From: Cryoendolithus antarcticus
Taxonomy: Eukaryota > Ascomycota > Dothideomycetes > Cladosporiales > Cladosporiaceae
Assembly (NCBI GenBank): GCA_002077065.1
Contig: NAJO01000070.1
Location: forward strand, 78,824-142,823
Direction: 5' to 3'
Length of the DNA: 64,000 nucleotides
Below the pieces are notes generated by a model. It searched no databases. It was given only the letters and a program-made list of their open reading frames with translations, and had not been told where the DNA came from. The translations under genes were made by a program, and so were the position numbers. Each line of letters opens with the position of its first letter. Position 1 is the stretch's first letter. Shown here piece after piece: positions 52,910 through 63,238 of the stretch.

Positions 52910-55321
52910 TCATCTCAAGTCCATCGTATCCTCCCCGGCGTCATCATCATCCCATCCCTGATCCCCAGCCCCATCCCCTACCCCTCGAAGTCCAGCAGCC
53001 AGATCATAAGTCCGCCAGCTTCGTCCATCGCCGCTGAAGACAACTACGACCTCCTTACGGTCGCGGCCGCCGACGACCAGACTGGCAGGCTGAAAAGCGT
53101 CGTCAGCTGGAAAGTGATGCAGCACCCGATGATCTAAAGCTGGCTCAGCTTCTGATTGAGCCGAATGCGGGGGGTTGATAGCGAGCAAGCAGAAGCCATC
53201 TGGGTGTCGACAGAGGCAGATCGCAGTTCTGTCGTCCATGAACTTGGCGTCGAGAGCTTCGCCGATGGTATCGATCGAAGCGCTTTCGCCAATGTCGGTT
53301 GTAGAAAGCCCGACAGTGAGCCGCAGCTTGCCATCCTCAGTGCTCAATAAGGCCAGCTGCGACTCTGCTCCCACAGGATTCAGCATCCTCATGTCGTGCA
53401 TCTTTGCACCTACTGCGCCATCGACTTGGACTGGTGGACTGGGCTTCTCCAGTAGTCGCCCTTGCCAGACCGCCAGCCGCTCCATAGCGACTCTGACGTT
53501 TCCGGCTAGACTCACGGCGATAGCCTGCAAGTTCACCACCGCCTTATCTCCCTCTGGCACGTTTCTCGGGGATTCTTCTTTCGCAGCCTTTTCAACAGCC
53601 TTCAGCGTAGCATCGTGACTTTGAGCCTGCACTACAGGATGCGTGAAAAAAGCATCCTTACTATCGACAGCGCCGCCGAATCCAGGGAGAACACTTACAT
53701 AGTCAGCAAGCTGACTCCCCATGAACACCTCCCCAACATACTCCATCACAGCCCCAACGTCCAACCCCCCAGCCTCCTTCTCTTCCATCTCCAGCGCCGT
53801 CTTGCTTCCTGGCCCAGCAATGGAAATATCAATCATGACCCGCAGCCACTTACTGAACGTCCGCCAGAGTGCCCACTCGCGCATGCAGATCGTGAGGACT
53901 TTGTACGCTATCATCCGTAGGGCGTCAATGCCTTCCAAGATATTTGTGAAGAGCTGCGCGTGGACGTCGAAGGCTGCAGCACCGTCGTGATATTTTGCGT
54001 GGCCGTGAAGGGAGGTGACGGCTATGCTTAGGCGATCGAGTGCAGGGAGCAAGTGGACGAACATGTGCTGCTGTACATTGGCGTATAATGTCGTGACTGC
54101 GGCGTCCCAGCGCTTGTGACCGGGTTCTTTGACGATGTCACTTAGCCATTCTAGGAGTGCGGGTTTGAAGGTGCCCGTCACTGCGAGGTGGGTAAGATTG
54201 TGAATCAGGTCTCCTTGGGGAGGGGAGGATTCCGAGAGGGTGAGGGAGATGTTTTGGATTAGGCGGGTCGGGAGGGCTAGGGAGGTCGTGAAGTCGTGCG
54301 TAGTGCAGCGGAGAGTTTGCAGGATGTAGGAGAGGAGGTTTGAGACACGGGTGGTATCGCGAGAGGTGGTGTGTAGAAGTGCTCCACCCAGCGTTCCGAG
54401 GGGAAGGGTTTGGGCATGCAGCTGGATCTGATCCGATTGATATCGTGACAGGAAAGCGTGCGTACTGCTCTGCGGATGCGATGCGTGCAGAAGGGGTTTC
54501 GAGGCCAGTGTGAAGTTGCCAATCGGTACTGTCTCGTCGAGCAGGACCTGCACCTCGCCGGCCTCAGTACAGACGAACAGTACATCCACCGTTCCCGCAT
54601 CATCCTCGCCTTTCGTCTCGAATGCCGCATCTGTAGCAGCTTTTGTCCCAAATCTACTCCCATCCACCCCGCCTCTCATCCCATGCGCAGGCAGTGCACT
54701 CAGTCGTGGCAGGACCTTCGTACCGTCCATCACCGCAATCGCCCTTGGCAAATCCGCAAGCCTACTCTTCAGTCCCTCCAGTCCATTCTTGCCCAGTCCT
54801 TCGCTCTCCCATCCTTCGCCCCAAGTCTCCGTGTCTACATCCTCGTTTCCTAGCAAGCCCTCAAGCCCCGCCCTCCTCTTTCCCCCGCTACCAGTACTGT
54901 GCACCTCCCACCCAAACCCCCTCACGGCCCTTCCTTCAACTTCATCCTCTTCATCCTCCTCAGCCGGGGGATGTAGATCTAGCCTCCACTCCCCCTTGCC
55001 CACTCCTCCAACTCCTCCCTCACTGACCACCCTCCCCGTCCCACCGTCATAGATCCCATATGCTCCATCACTCCAGCCCACAGCTATCGCAGAGCCGTCC
55101 GGCTTCCACTGTAAGGCTGTGATCGCCGCATGTTCTGATCGGAGCTTCGGACGAACGACGAAAGCGATTTGACCAGAGAGACGGAAGACGGAGATTTCGG
55201 TTGTGGAGGTGGGTAGGGCGAGAAGGTCGTGGGGGGTGTTGTAGGTTGCAAGGTCCGAGAGGGAGGGAGTAGGGAGGATGGAGGAGGAGAAGAGAGGAAG
55301 GGTCGGCTGTGAGGGTTGCAT
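52910..55321 (-). CDS. apc4: Anaphase-promoting complex subunit 4
   Basis: One exon, 803 residues from the ATG at 55321; the frame upstream has only a TTG. The N-terminal WD40-like part contains ITALQWKPDGSAIAVGWSDG, typical of the APC4 WD domain. The middle is the helical APC4 long domain: LTHLAVTGTFKPALLEWLSD, RWDAAVTTLYANVQQHMFVH and ILEGIDALRMIAYKVLTIC, then WALWRTFSKWLRVMIDISI. The C-terminus returns to a beta-rich part and ends in an acidic tail (DDDDAGEDTMDLR). APC4 is a scaffold subunit of the ubiquitin ligase that drives mitotic exit. An insertion near residues 110-200 is acidic and Gly-rich. Confidence 0.88.
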   Translation of the reverse strand: MQPSQPTLPLFSSSILPTPSLSDLATYNTPHDLLALPTSTTEISVFRLSGQIAFVVRPKLRSEHAAITALQWKPDGSAIAVGWSDGAYGIYDGGTGRVVSEGGVGGVGKGEWRLDLHPPAEEDEEDEVEGRAVRGFGWEVHSTGSGGKRRAGLEGLLGNEDVDTETWGEGWESEGLGKNGLEGLKSRLADLPRAIAVMDGTKVLPRLSALPAHGMRGGVDGSRFGTKAATDAAFETKGEDDAGTVDVLFVCTEAGEVQVLLDETVPIGNFTLASKPLLHASHPQSSTHAFLSRYQSDQIQLHAQTLPLGTLGGALLHTTSRDTTRVSNLLSYILQTLRCTTHDFTTSLALPTRLIQNISLTLSESSPPQGDLIHNLTHLAVTGTFKPALLEWLSDIVKEPGHKRWDAAVTTLYANVQQHMFVHLLPALDRLSIAVTSLHGHAKYHDGAAAFDVHAQLFTNILEGIDALRMIAYKVLTICMREWALWRTFSKWLRVMIDISIAGPGSKTALEMEEKEAGGLDVGAVMEYVGEVFMGSQLADYVSVLPGFGGAVDSKDAFFTHPVVQAQSHDATLKAVEKAAKEESPRNVPEGDKAVVNLQAIAVSLAGNVRVAMERLAVWQGRLLEKPSPPVQVDGAVGAKMHDMRMLNPVGAESQLALLSTEDGKLRLTVGLSTTDIGESASIDTIGEALDAKFMDDRTAICLCRHPDGFCLLAINPPHSAQSEAEPALDHRVLHHFPADDAFQPASLVVGGRDRKEVVVVFSGDGRSWRTYDLAAGLRGVGDGAGDQGWDDDDAGEDTMDLR

Positions 55322-55529
55322 TGCAGAGGCATGCGCCAAAATAGATCAATAGAAGGACTTTGGCGGGGAGCTTGGAGGTGTGACGCGAGTTGAGAGAAGT
55401 GGTAGGCGCGAACGACACACGGTGTCACGTGTCGAACATTTCGAGTTCATCCCTGTGAGCAATGTCTATCATTTCTGCGTTCAGCCGCTAAGTCGACAGC
55501 TCATCACTGTCGTCCGATTCTTTCCCGCT

Positions 55530-57149
55530 CTACACGATCAAGTAACCGTCCGCCACACACTTGACGTCCTTCCCAAACCCAACCTCCTCCCCACCCCCAA
55601 TCAACTCCACACTCCCCACATCAACCTCAACCCACGGCCGCCCCATGGCGAACCTCACAGCCATAGGGAAGAAGTCTGCCTCGCTGCCCGCCGACGCTTC
55701 GAACTCGAAGCTTCCACTTGCATTACTATCGTCGATATCCCCGATAGTCCAGTCGATACTGTCACCGCTGACCTCGTAGATGGCGTCGAAGGAGGTAACG
55801 GAGGGTTCGGAGGTGGTGTAGGGGATGGAGACCGTGACGTCTTTGAGCGGTGCGCCGCCGGTGAGCTCGTACTCGACTGTGATGGAGTAGGTATTTGCGC
55901 TCAGCTCGGAGGTCCAGACTGTAAACTTGATTGGTGGGTCCGGGACGTCGTCTGGTTTCGCAGACAGGCGCCATCGCACGACTTGGATACTGTTGTTCGC
56001 TGGGAAGCCTTTGGAGGTGTCTGTCAATTGCACCGCATTCTCGGACTTGAATACGGCTTTGTCGACTTTTGGATGAGCGTTGAGTTGCGCATTCTTGGTA
56101 TCTCCTACCGAGAGCGAGAGTTTGACTTGAGTCAGTGAGGGGTCTGAGATGCGGAGCTGCAGGTCGCCCTTCACTTCGAAGGACTCCAAAGCGCCTTCGC
56201 GGGAGAATTTAGCGGATAGGGTCTCGGCTATGGTGATCTGGATCGGCTCTTTATCACTTGAGGCTGCTGGTCGGGAGGCTGGCGGTAGGGAGGGCTGGAC
56301 TGTTGGTGCAGGTACGCCTGCCAGTGGTGTATTGGCCTCTGCCTCTGGACCCATGTCGCTGCGGACTTGGTCGAACATACTCGTGTTCTTCGTCTTCTTG
56401 CCGAGCTGCATGCCCTTCCCTCGTGAAGCCAGGGGTTTGCTAAACTTCTCGTTCTTGGCTGCGGTGTACGAGTCGTAGGTATCCGGCATTGCAGGTGTTG
56501 TGACTGGTGCTGTGTAGGTAGGGTATGTGGGCGTGCGTGGTAGAGCTGTGCCTCCACCGAGCCGTGCCGCGCGTGTCTGCTCTTTGCGCTGCATCTCGAG
56601 CTGCTTGGCCCTTCGTTTCCGCTCCTCGGTCGCTTCAAGCTCCTTGTTGCGCGCAATGATCTCCTGAATCCGCTCCTCGTGCGACTCCATGTCAAGGAAT
56701 GTCTTGATTTGGCTGAGGGTGAGATTCTCTCGATACCCCTGCGTGACAACCTCGTCGAACGCGGACAGCAACTCGAAGGCACATCGTGTGATCTCCCGCT
56801 CGTCGAGGCTCTTGCATATCGAGCCCACGACCTGTGCAAAAAGGTGTAGCGTGGAGATGTCCTGAAGAATGTTCGATTGGCGATTCGTGATCAGGACCAT
56901 GTAAAGCTCGTCCAGAGGCTGGTAGACGAAGCGGACATTGTCCTGCTCGACTGTGGTGTGTTGGGATGCGGTGTCTGCGAGCTTAGGGAATGATGCTAGT
57001 AATGCTTCGACCCTCGATCTTTGCATCTGACGGAATTGCCGTGCCAATATGGGCTTCCCCGAGCGGGTCGTGATCGCTGCTGAAAGGATAACCTGTACGG
57101 TGTCAGCATTGGGTATATTGTGAATGTTATGTCTGGCTTCATTCACCAT
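55530..57149 (-). CDS. ret2: Coatomer subunit delta (delta-COP, Ret2)
   Basis: Preferred model: exon 1 is the ATG at 57147-57149, then a 54-nt intron, then 55530-57092; 521 residues beginning MVILSAAITTRSGKPILARQ, which fits the conserved delta-COP start. The intron has a CTGAC branch-like site near the CAG acceptor but a weak GTGAAT donor. Because it is 54 nt and open, a read-through product of 539 residues is also possible. The longin-type N-terminal domain includes FVYQPLDELYMVLITNRQSN. A Lys/Glu-rich helical linker follows, and residues from about 280 form the mu-homology domain (IQITIAETLSAKFSREGALE, KGDLQLRISDPSLTQVKLSL). Delta-COP is part of the COPI coat on Golgi-to-ER vesicles. Confidence 0.92.
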   Translation of the reverse strand: MVNEARHNIHNIPNADTVQVILSAAITTRSGKPILARQFRQMQRSRVEALLASFPKLADTASQHTTVEQDNVRFVYQPLDELYMVLITNRQSNILQDISTLHLFAQVVGSICKSLDEREITRCAFELLSAFDEVVTQGYRENLTLSQIKTFLDMESHEERIQEIIARNKELEATEERKRRAKQLEMQRKEQTRAARLGGGTALPRTPTYPTYTAPVTTPAMPDTYDSYTAAKNEKFSKPLASRGKGMQLGKKTKNTSMFDQVRSDMGPEAEANTPLAGVPAPTVQPSLPPASRPAASSDKEPIQITIAETLSAKFSREGALESFEVKGDLQLRISDPSLTQVKLSLSVGDTKNAQLNAHPKVDKAVFKSENAVQLTDTSKGFPANNSIQVVRWRLSAKPDDVPDPPIKFTVWTSELSANTYSITVEYELTGGAPLKDVTVSIPYTTSEPSVTSFDAIYEVSGDSIDWTIGDIDDSNASGSFEFEASAGSEADFFPMAVRFAMGRPWVEVDVGSVELIGGGEEVGFGKDVKCVADGYLIV

Positions 57150-57506
57150 TGTGACTGCTGATCAGAGGGCTGAGTTTGTCTTCTATGATTGTGAGGGATT
57201 CCAGGTCTCTGTGCGATTGAAGGGTCTCCTTGCTGAGCTTATTGCTACATGCACACGGTGTCCTCTAGCTTTCCCCAATAATGTTGCGTCCACTTGTCTC
57301 GTGTCAGCGCAAGGCACATAATATCTGGAAGCCTGAGGCTTACAAGCCTTGGCAAACTTAGTCACCTTTGTCCGCATCCATCACTTGTGAACGCTCCTTC
57401 ACACCTTCACGCACCACGACGCGACATCACCGGCGACTTCGACTGAGCTTCATCGCCGACTGTAGACAACGATAAGCACCACTCCTCCACAAGTACAGAC
57501 TCGCGT
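57150..57506. promoter_or_regulatory. Divergent promoter region, delta-COP / acidic protein gene
   Basis: About 360 bp between two divergent starts. No supported ORF or named motif. Confidence 0.4.
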
Positions 57507-60071
57507 ATGCAGGCGCTGCTACATGCAAACATGACTACCACTGCAACCTTCCCTACGCTTCACCCACCTTTGCCAGAGGATACCATGGATATCGCCTCAC
57601 CAGGCCGGATGGACCATGACATAGAGATCGACTTTGATGAGCAGCTCGGTGGCGTAGATGCTGCTCTGACTGACGATGAGCGCATGATGGAGGACGGCGA
57701 GCAAACGCGTCCTGGCACCGCGACAGATCTCGACATGATGGAAGCAGAGGTGCAACATGATGTGCAAGAGGAAGAGATGCACGATGACTTCGATGCTGGG
57801 CAGTATGAGGCAGCCGATCCAGATGATGAGCTGATTGACTATGATGACGACGATTTCGCTGAGCCTACGCTAGTGGGTGAGCAAGACATGCTTGCAAGCG
57901 AGGAGGCTGGCGCGCTTGCTGCTCCAGAACCGTTTGCTGCACTGGCTGAAGCTCCAAACGACGGTGGTTTTGGACAGGACCTGACCGATGCTGCTTCTGC
58001 ACCAGATCAAGTCGCTGCAATCAGTGATGAGCATGTTGCGGCTACAGACTTTCAGAGCGCACTCTCTATGGTAGAGAACGTAGCCCCCGCACTCTCTACT
58101 ATACATGAAGATGTAGCTGAGGGCGACACTCTTGTTGAGGCTGAAAGGGATAACCCTGAATCGAACGCGCTGCATACGCATGCTGAGGGCACTTTTGAGG
58201 CCTTCGATCACAGCGGTGACCTTGAGCATGGCGAGGCTACGAGTGACGTGACGCACGTAGAGATAGACGCGCCGTCAGCCGCTGACTACGAAAACGAAGA
58301 TCTGCCAGGCACACCGACCGACACGGGTCTTCACCCGATGACCATACGTTTTGCCGACTACGACTGGCCACTGTTCAAGTCGAAGAGACAACCTGAGGGT
58401 CTGCTCAAGGACGACAACCTCGTGAACTTGAGTCTTGCGGACCTACTCACCAACTGTAAACAGCGCATCGCTATCAAACTAGGTGAGGACATTTCAGAAG
58501 AGCAAGAGTTTGTGCTTGCCTTCGACAGCTTGGGACTCGTTGTGACACAGGTACGTTAGCTTACCCTTTCCCAACCTCAATTACACGCACTGATGATCTC
58601 GCAGGGGAGCAATGCATGCGGCTCGATCACCCTCAACGAGGTTCTCGAAGTTTATACCCACCTCTGTGACAATGATGTTGAGATGGACGATGTCCCACCA
58701 CTTACACTTACACTTTCCCTTCAGCTACGATTCGAGCGTCATCTGAGTCTACTCAGAGATGCCGCTGCACGTGGCGAAGGTATCCCGAAACTTGTTAACC
58801 CCATAGCCGAAGAGAATGGAGAAGAGCAATACGAAGACGACCACGAGAACAGGGCCGCGCTGGAACAAGACGCTGGCAACCCACATTTGGATCACACTGG
58901 AGCAGAAGACCATGGACAGTACCAAGAAGAGTATCAGGAAGACCAGGAGATCGCACCCCACGGTGCCATATACGACGACGAAGACGATCAAGCAGCTGGG
59001 ACACATGACGGCACCACTGCTGGCGAAACCGATCAAGCACATCTTACCACGGGTGACTACCAGAATGACGATGCTGCAGGAGCAACCCATCAGGATGGCC
59101 AGGCATACGATGAAGAGCAAGATGAAGAGCCATATGTCGAGGACGGTGAAGGCGAGTACGAGCAGCATCGCCCAGCAGTGAACCACGACGAGCGTGTTCA
59201 GGGCGCAGTTCAGACCGATGATGCTGCAGGTCCTGCCGATGACGCTCACGCTGTGGAAGCAAATGACGCCCATGCCGAGGAGGATAACGCAGATGAAGCT
59301 GCTGTCGAGTCTGGAGCCAGCTCGACGACCCTTCGCGCGGATCAGGCCGAAGATACCAATGGTAAGTACAGTTACGAGGATTTAATTGACTGGGATGACG
59401 AGCTTTCCCTGACACCACCCACTTCAGAGCCCGGCCGCGAAGGAGGATTTGATGAGCTCGACTACCTTGATGATCCAGAGTATGCGATCGAGACTCATCA
59501 GGAAGACGCGCAAGCGGACGAGACTAGAGACCTTGAGCAGAACGCTGATCATGGCTACGACTACGACGACACGCACGCGGATACACTGCAAGAAATTGCC
59601 GGAGATGAAGTAGACCAGGACGATGTCGATGCTCATGGCTCAACAGTCAACGGCGGAGTACAAGTCTACGATGAAGCCGATGAGCTGACTCACGGCGACG
59701 CGCCAGAGGCTACCGATGGCGATGACACGTACGAGGCACTCGACGACGAGCAAGCTGGACTCCACCCGGACCAGCTCGATGGCGATGCAGCGGCCTTCGA
59801 GGATCCAAACGAGGACGCCGCAGACGACGACACAGCACCACATGCACTTGAGGACAGCATTGCTCAGCCGGCGATTCCACACTCGAGCTCACCAGCCGGT
59901 CTGGAGGATGACATCGACTTCGATGATGACACTGAAGCTCAGCACGCCGCCAAGACTGCTGCGAGTGGCAGTGGCGCTGCCTCACCACTCGGCAAGCGCT
60001 CGTTTGATGAGTACGAGAATCTCTACGATGACGAGGGCGAGCCAACGCCGAAGAAAGCGAGGGCATCATGA
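57507..60071 (+). CDS. Long acidic protein of unknown function, 836 residues
   Basis: Two exons, 57507-58550 and 58605-60071. A small folded region around residues 270-410 reads MTIRFADYDWPLFKSKRQPE, LADLLTNCKQRIAIKLGEDI and, across the intron, FDSLGLVVTQ-GSNACGSITL, then NEVLEVYTHLCDNDVEMDD. The rest is extremely rich in Asp, Glu, Ala and Gln, with many DDE/HADE-like stretches. The C-terminus is basic (LGKRSFDEYENLY... PKKARAS), a likely nuclear signal. Similar layouts occur in conserved but unnamed Pezizomycotina proteins; I cannot assign a function. Acidity and the nuclear tail suggest a histone- or nucleic-acid-associated role, but that is a guess. ATGs at 57507 and 57531 are alternatives for the start. 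Confidence 0.75.
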
Positions 60072-60931
60072 GCCAAGCCGCGGCGTCTCTAAAATACGGC
60101 CTTCACAGCAGCGAGCTCGAAGAAGTCTTCTTCTCGATCCTGCTAAGCTTGAAGCAACATCGGACCACGGAAAGCTAGCTGGATTCCTGGATCTGGAACC
60201 CATCTCTCTGGATGGTTATTCACTAACACCGCAGCAACTGACGACTGTGACCCAGACGATATCGACCACTAACACACAAAGCAAATGTACATGTAAGTGG
60301 ACAATTCCCCTTTCCCGTGACGTTATTGGCAGCAACGGCGTTCGACAGGATGGTGGTGGCAGCGGCAGGGTTAGCGGAAACAACGCTGGTACGAAGGTTC
60401 ACAGCACATCAGAGCGCGTGGTCGTGATGGACGCTTTGCGGCTTGCTTTACCTGCTATTTGGGCGTTACATGGTGGACAATAAGGGGTCGGGCGCAGAAG
60501 GTATACCCCATTGGCATTTGCACCGTTTTTAGCGAGGCGTACAGGAAGCTTGGGCGGGAGCCAGGTAATGGCCTGGCCTGAGCGATCGGGATCACTAGCA
60601 CGTCGCCTTCGACTCTTCAAATGGTCGAATGTGAGAGTACCGCTGGGATGGTCTGTTTCAGTAGCTGAAGTAGCTCAATTCCGTAATTTTGTGGCTTTCG
60701 CCGCGAAGTTATCAAGCTGGTCTAGTGCGTGAAGTTCCATCGATGTCTCATGCCAATCATATGATCATTCCATCGACGCCATCTCTCCATCAAGCTAGTA
60801 CACACTTCCCAAGCGCAGCGACCACTCACATAGCGTCCAACTCCTTCAAAACGCCAATCGCGGTCGCTTCAAGACCCCTCTCCCTTCCACTAGACGCTCT
60901 AGCGCCGGTCCCAATCAAGTTCCCACGTAAT
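60072..60931. other. Convergent intergenic region
   Basis: About 860 bp. No supported ORF; the plus-strand frame at 60689-61135 runs antisense to the secreted-protein gene and is a shadow. Confidence 0.45.
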
Positions 60932-61486
60932 TCACCTCTTCGAAATCACCCTCGTGATCGGCGCCAGCACCACACTTCCTCCCCGCTGGATACACACCTC
61001 TCCTCCCTCGCCTCTGGGCCCACAAGTCACGAGCCCACCATCATACACAGCCGTGCCGAACGTGACCACGTGATCATACGGCGGCTTGCCAACCCTATAC
61101 CTATGGTCAGCACTTCCCGCCCCCCATACGAATGACGAGCAAACTCACGAAGAATCCTGAAACGCATGCTCCACACCGATACTGAAGTTCCCCCAACTGG
61201 TCCAGCTCGCCATATTCCAGCCTATACTTGCATTCGAACAGCTCCAATAGGAGCCCGACGGCCAGGCTTTTGAGCCGTATCTCCAGGCTCCAGAACAGAG
61301 GGCTGTGGCGTTTGTGAGGGGATCGGGGTCGTGGATGGAGAAGGAGAGGGTGGCGTTTGCGGTAGGTTCGCGGACGAGTAGGAGGTTGGCTAGGGTGAGA
61401 GGGTCGCCGGAGAAGTGAGTGGAGAGGCCGGAAGGAAGGGCGAGGGCGAGAGCATGGAGGAGGGAGAGGAGGAGGGAGATGTGCAT
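60932..61486 (-). CDS. Small secreted protein with four cysteines, 166 residues
   Basis: Two exons: 61149-61486 and 60932-61094, spliced in phase 2 (TC|G) with a GTGAGT donor and a TAG acceptor. The product opens with a signal peptide (MHISLLLSLLHALALALPSG). Exon 1 has cysteines in ALCSGAWRYG and YWSCSNASIG, and exon 2 in VTCGPRGEGGEVCIQ. Four cysteines allow two disulfides. There are several N-x-S/T sites. The second exon reads VGKPPYDHVVTFGTAVYDGG and ends APITRVISKR. I recognise no catalytic motif. Size, secretion and cysteines fit a fungal effector-like or cell-surface protein, but this is inference. Exon 2 is short and has no ATG, so the gene could be mis-annotated as a 113-residue protein. 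Confidence 0.7.
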
Positions 61487-63180
61487 GGTGATGGGTCCTG
61501 GGTGTGGTGTACTTGGGATCGTAAGTGTAGTGTCGTCGATGCTCTGATTCGTAATCTAATTTGTGAGGTTGCTTGACGATCCATGCAATCGCATGAGTGC
61601 GGTTGGAAGTGAATGTCAGAGAAGCACAGCTCCGGCTTGAGGCGGTAGAAAAGTCCGGTTCAAGCATTCTTGCCTGCCCAACATGCTTGCCAGAGGAAGG
61701 CGCGGTGGAAGGTATGTCTTGGCTTACGCGCAAGCTATACAACGACGTCCAGACAAGCAGTGTTTCGCATCCTCCATCGTTACAAAGAGATGCTGTACCT
61801 ACCTGATACGGCACGCTCGTGCTGATCAGTAGAGCTTCGTGGGACGAATGTCCTGCCGCCGGTCGTTTGGGGACTTTGACGGCTGCCAGAACGCGGAATG
61901 TCGTACTGCGAGTGATCATTGGCGTTTTCTGTCACGCTGAAGAGCGGGTTTACAGCGGCCAGTGATTACTTTCTCGCAGTTCCTAGCTTTGAAGCACCGT
62001 TGTGTCTCCACCGCTGAGGGAGTGCTCGAAGCACGAGATAAGGCGCCTGAGGCACCATTCCTTTGCGCGAAGGCTGAAGAATCTCACGCCCGACTCAGGC
62101 AAACAGGTGACTGCTGCTCTCCAGTACAGAGTGAGAGGTGGGCAAGGTTGCCTCGTTGGCATCCATACCGTTGATCACCCGAATCGCGGGTCCTTCGAGA
62201 GTCTCACGTGCCCAGGTAACGCCGCAGAACGCGATCTGGACACGTCGTCTCAAATGGGGAGACGTGCATGTAAAGTCATCTCGTAGCAACATGGATTATG
62301 TTGATCACGAGAATGATTGATGAAGGTACAGATTACAGGCCAGCTATATATAGGCTTCACGGATGCGGCGCAGACCCGCTTCTGGCGGTCTCACAGTCCT
62401 ACAGTCACAACGGCGCGGGAATGGTCGCATGTGATGACCGGGGAGTCGGACTTCGTGGTGCGACATGAGTCTCGTAATTGCGAAGTCAACAGCAGGACGA
62501 GACACGAAGCTCGGTAGGACTTGCTCGGTAGGAAAATATATACCATCGAATTTCGTATGATCGACGCATGTCATCTAGACTCCAGGCTAGCGGCATCGCT
62601 TACCCTCCACGAGGAGCCAGGGCTGAGATAAATAGCGGGGATGTAGAGCAATGGCTGGCGGAAAGATGACCAAAAGCAGCAAGTCTGATGTGTATGCAGG
62701 TCGCGCCTGCGACACGTCTCTCCTCACCTCCCTGGTCTTGCATCTACATCCCAGCATAACGTGGACCTGCATCTCTCGGGCGGGTGGTACTGTGAACGTT
62801 AACCAACCTTGTCGGCTGTCAAGCACGCGATTTGCCCAGAGCACACCCGCGCACAGACGATCTATCAATAATACTGCGGCCATCCCAGGACCCTCCCTGG
62901 TGCAACGTCGAGGCTGCTAGCTACGGCGACCCTCATGAAATCTTTCTGGAAGGCCGCGAATCGATCCTCCAGGGCCGAACCATACACAGAACAGACGCAT
63001 CCAGGTGAGTGGGACACAGTCGTGGGGGCAGTCCTCTGGGTCGTGTAGCGACGCACCCAATGCGCTGGAGCTGATGCAGACCCCTCCCCCCAGATCTCCC
63101 ACTTCCGCGCAGTCGCCCACCCCCAATACAGCGCGCAAACACAGTCACGGAGCGGCAGAGTGCGTCGTATCCACTCGAGA
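61487..63180. other. Intergenic region, no gene seen
   Basis: About 1.7 kb with only short frames on both strands. It is the upstream region of the secreted-protein gene. An upstream exon of the gene at the right edge may lie in the last 150-200 bp, ending at a GTATGT donor at 63181, but its frame and start are not resolved. Confidence 0.4.
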
Positions 63181-63238
63181 GTATGTCGTTGTGGGGTGGT
63201 GAGACATGATAAGATTGCCTTTGCTGAAGTGCCGCTAG

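Noticed and set aside
60689..61135. 148-codon plus-strand frame
   Set aside because: Starts with GTG-type initiation and lies opposite the better-supported secreted-protein gene.
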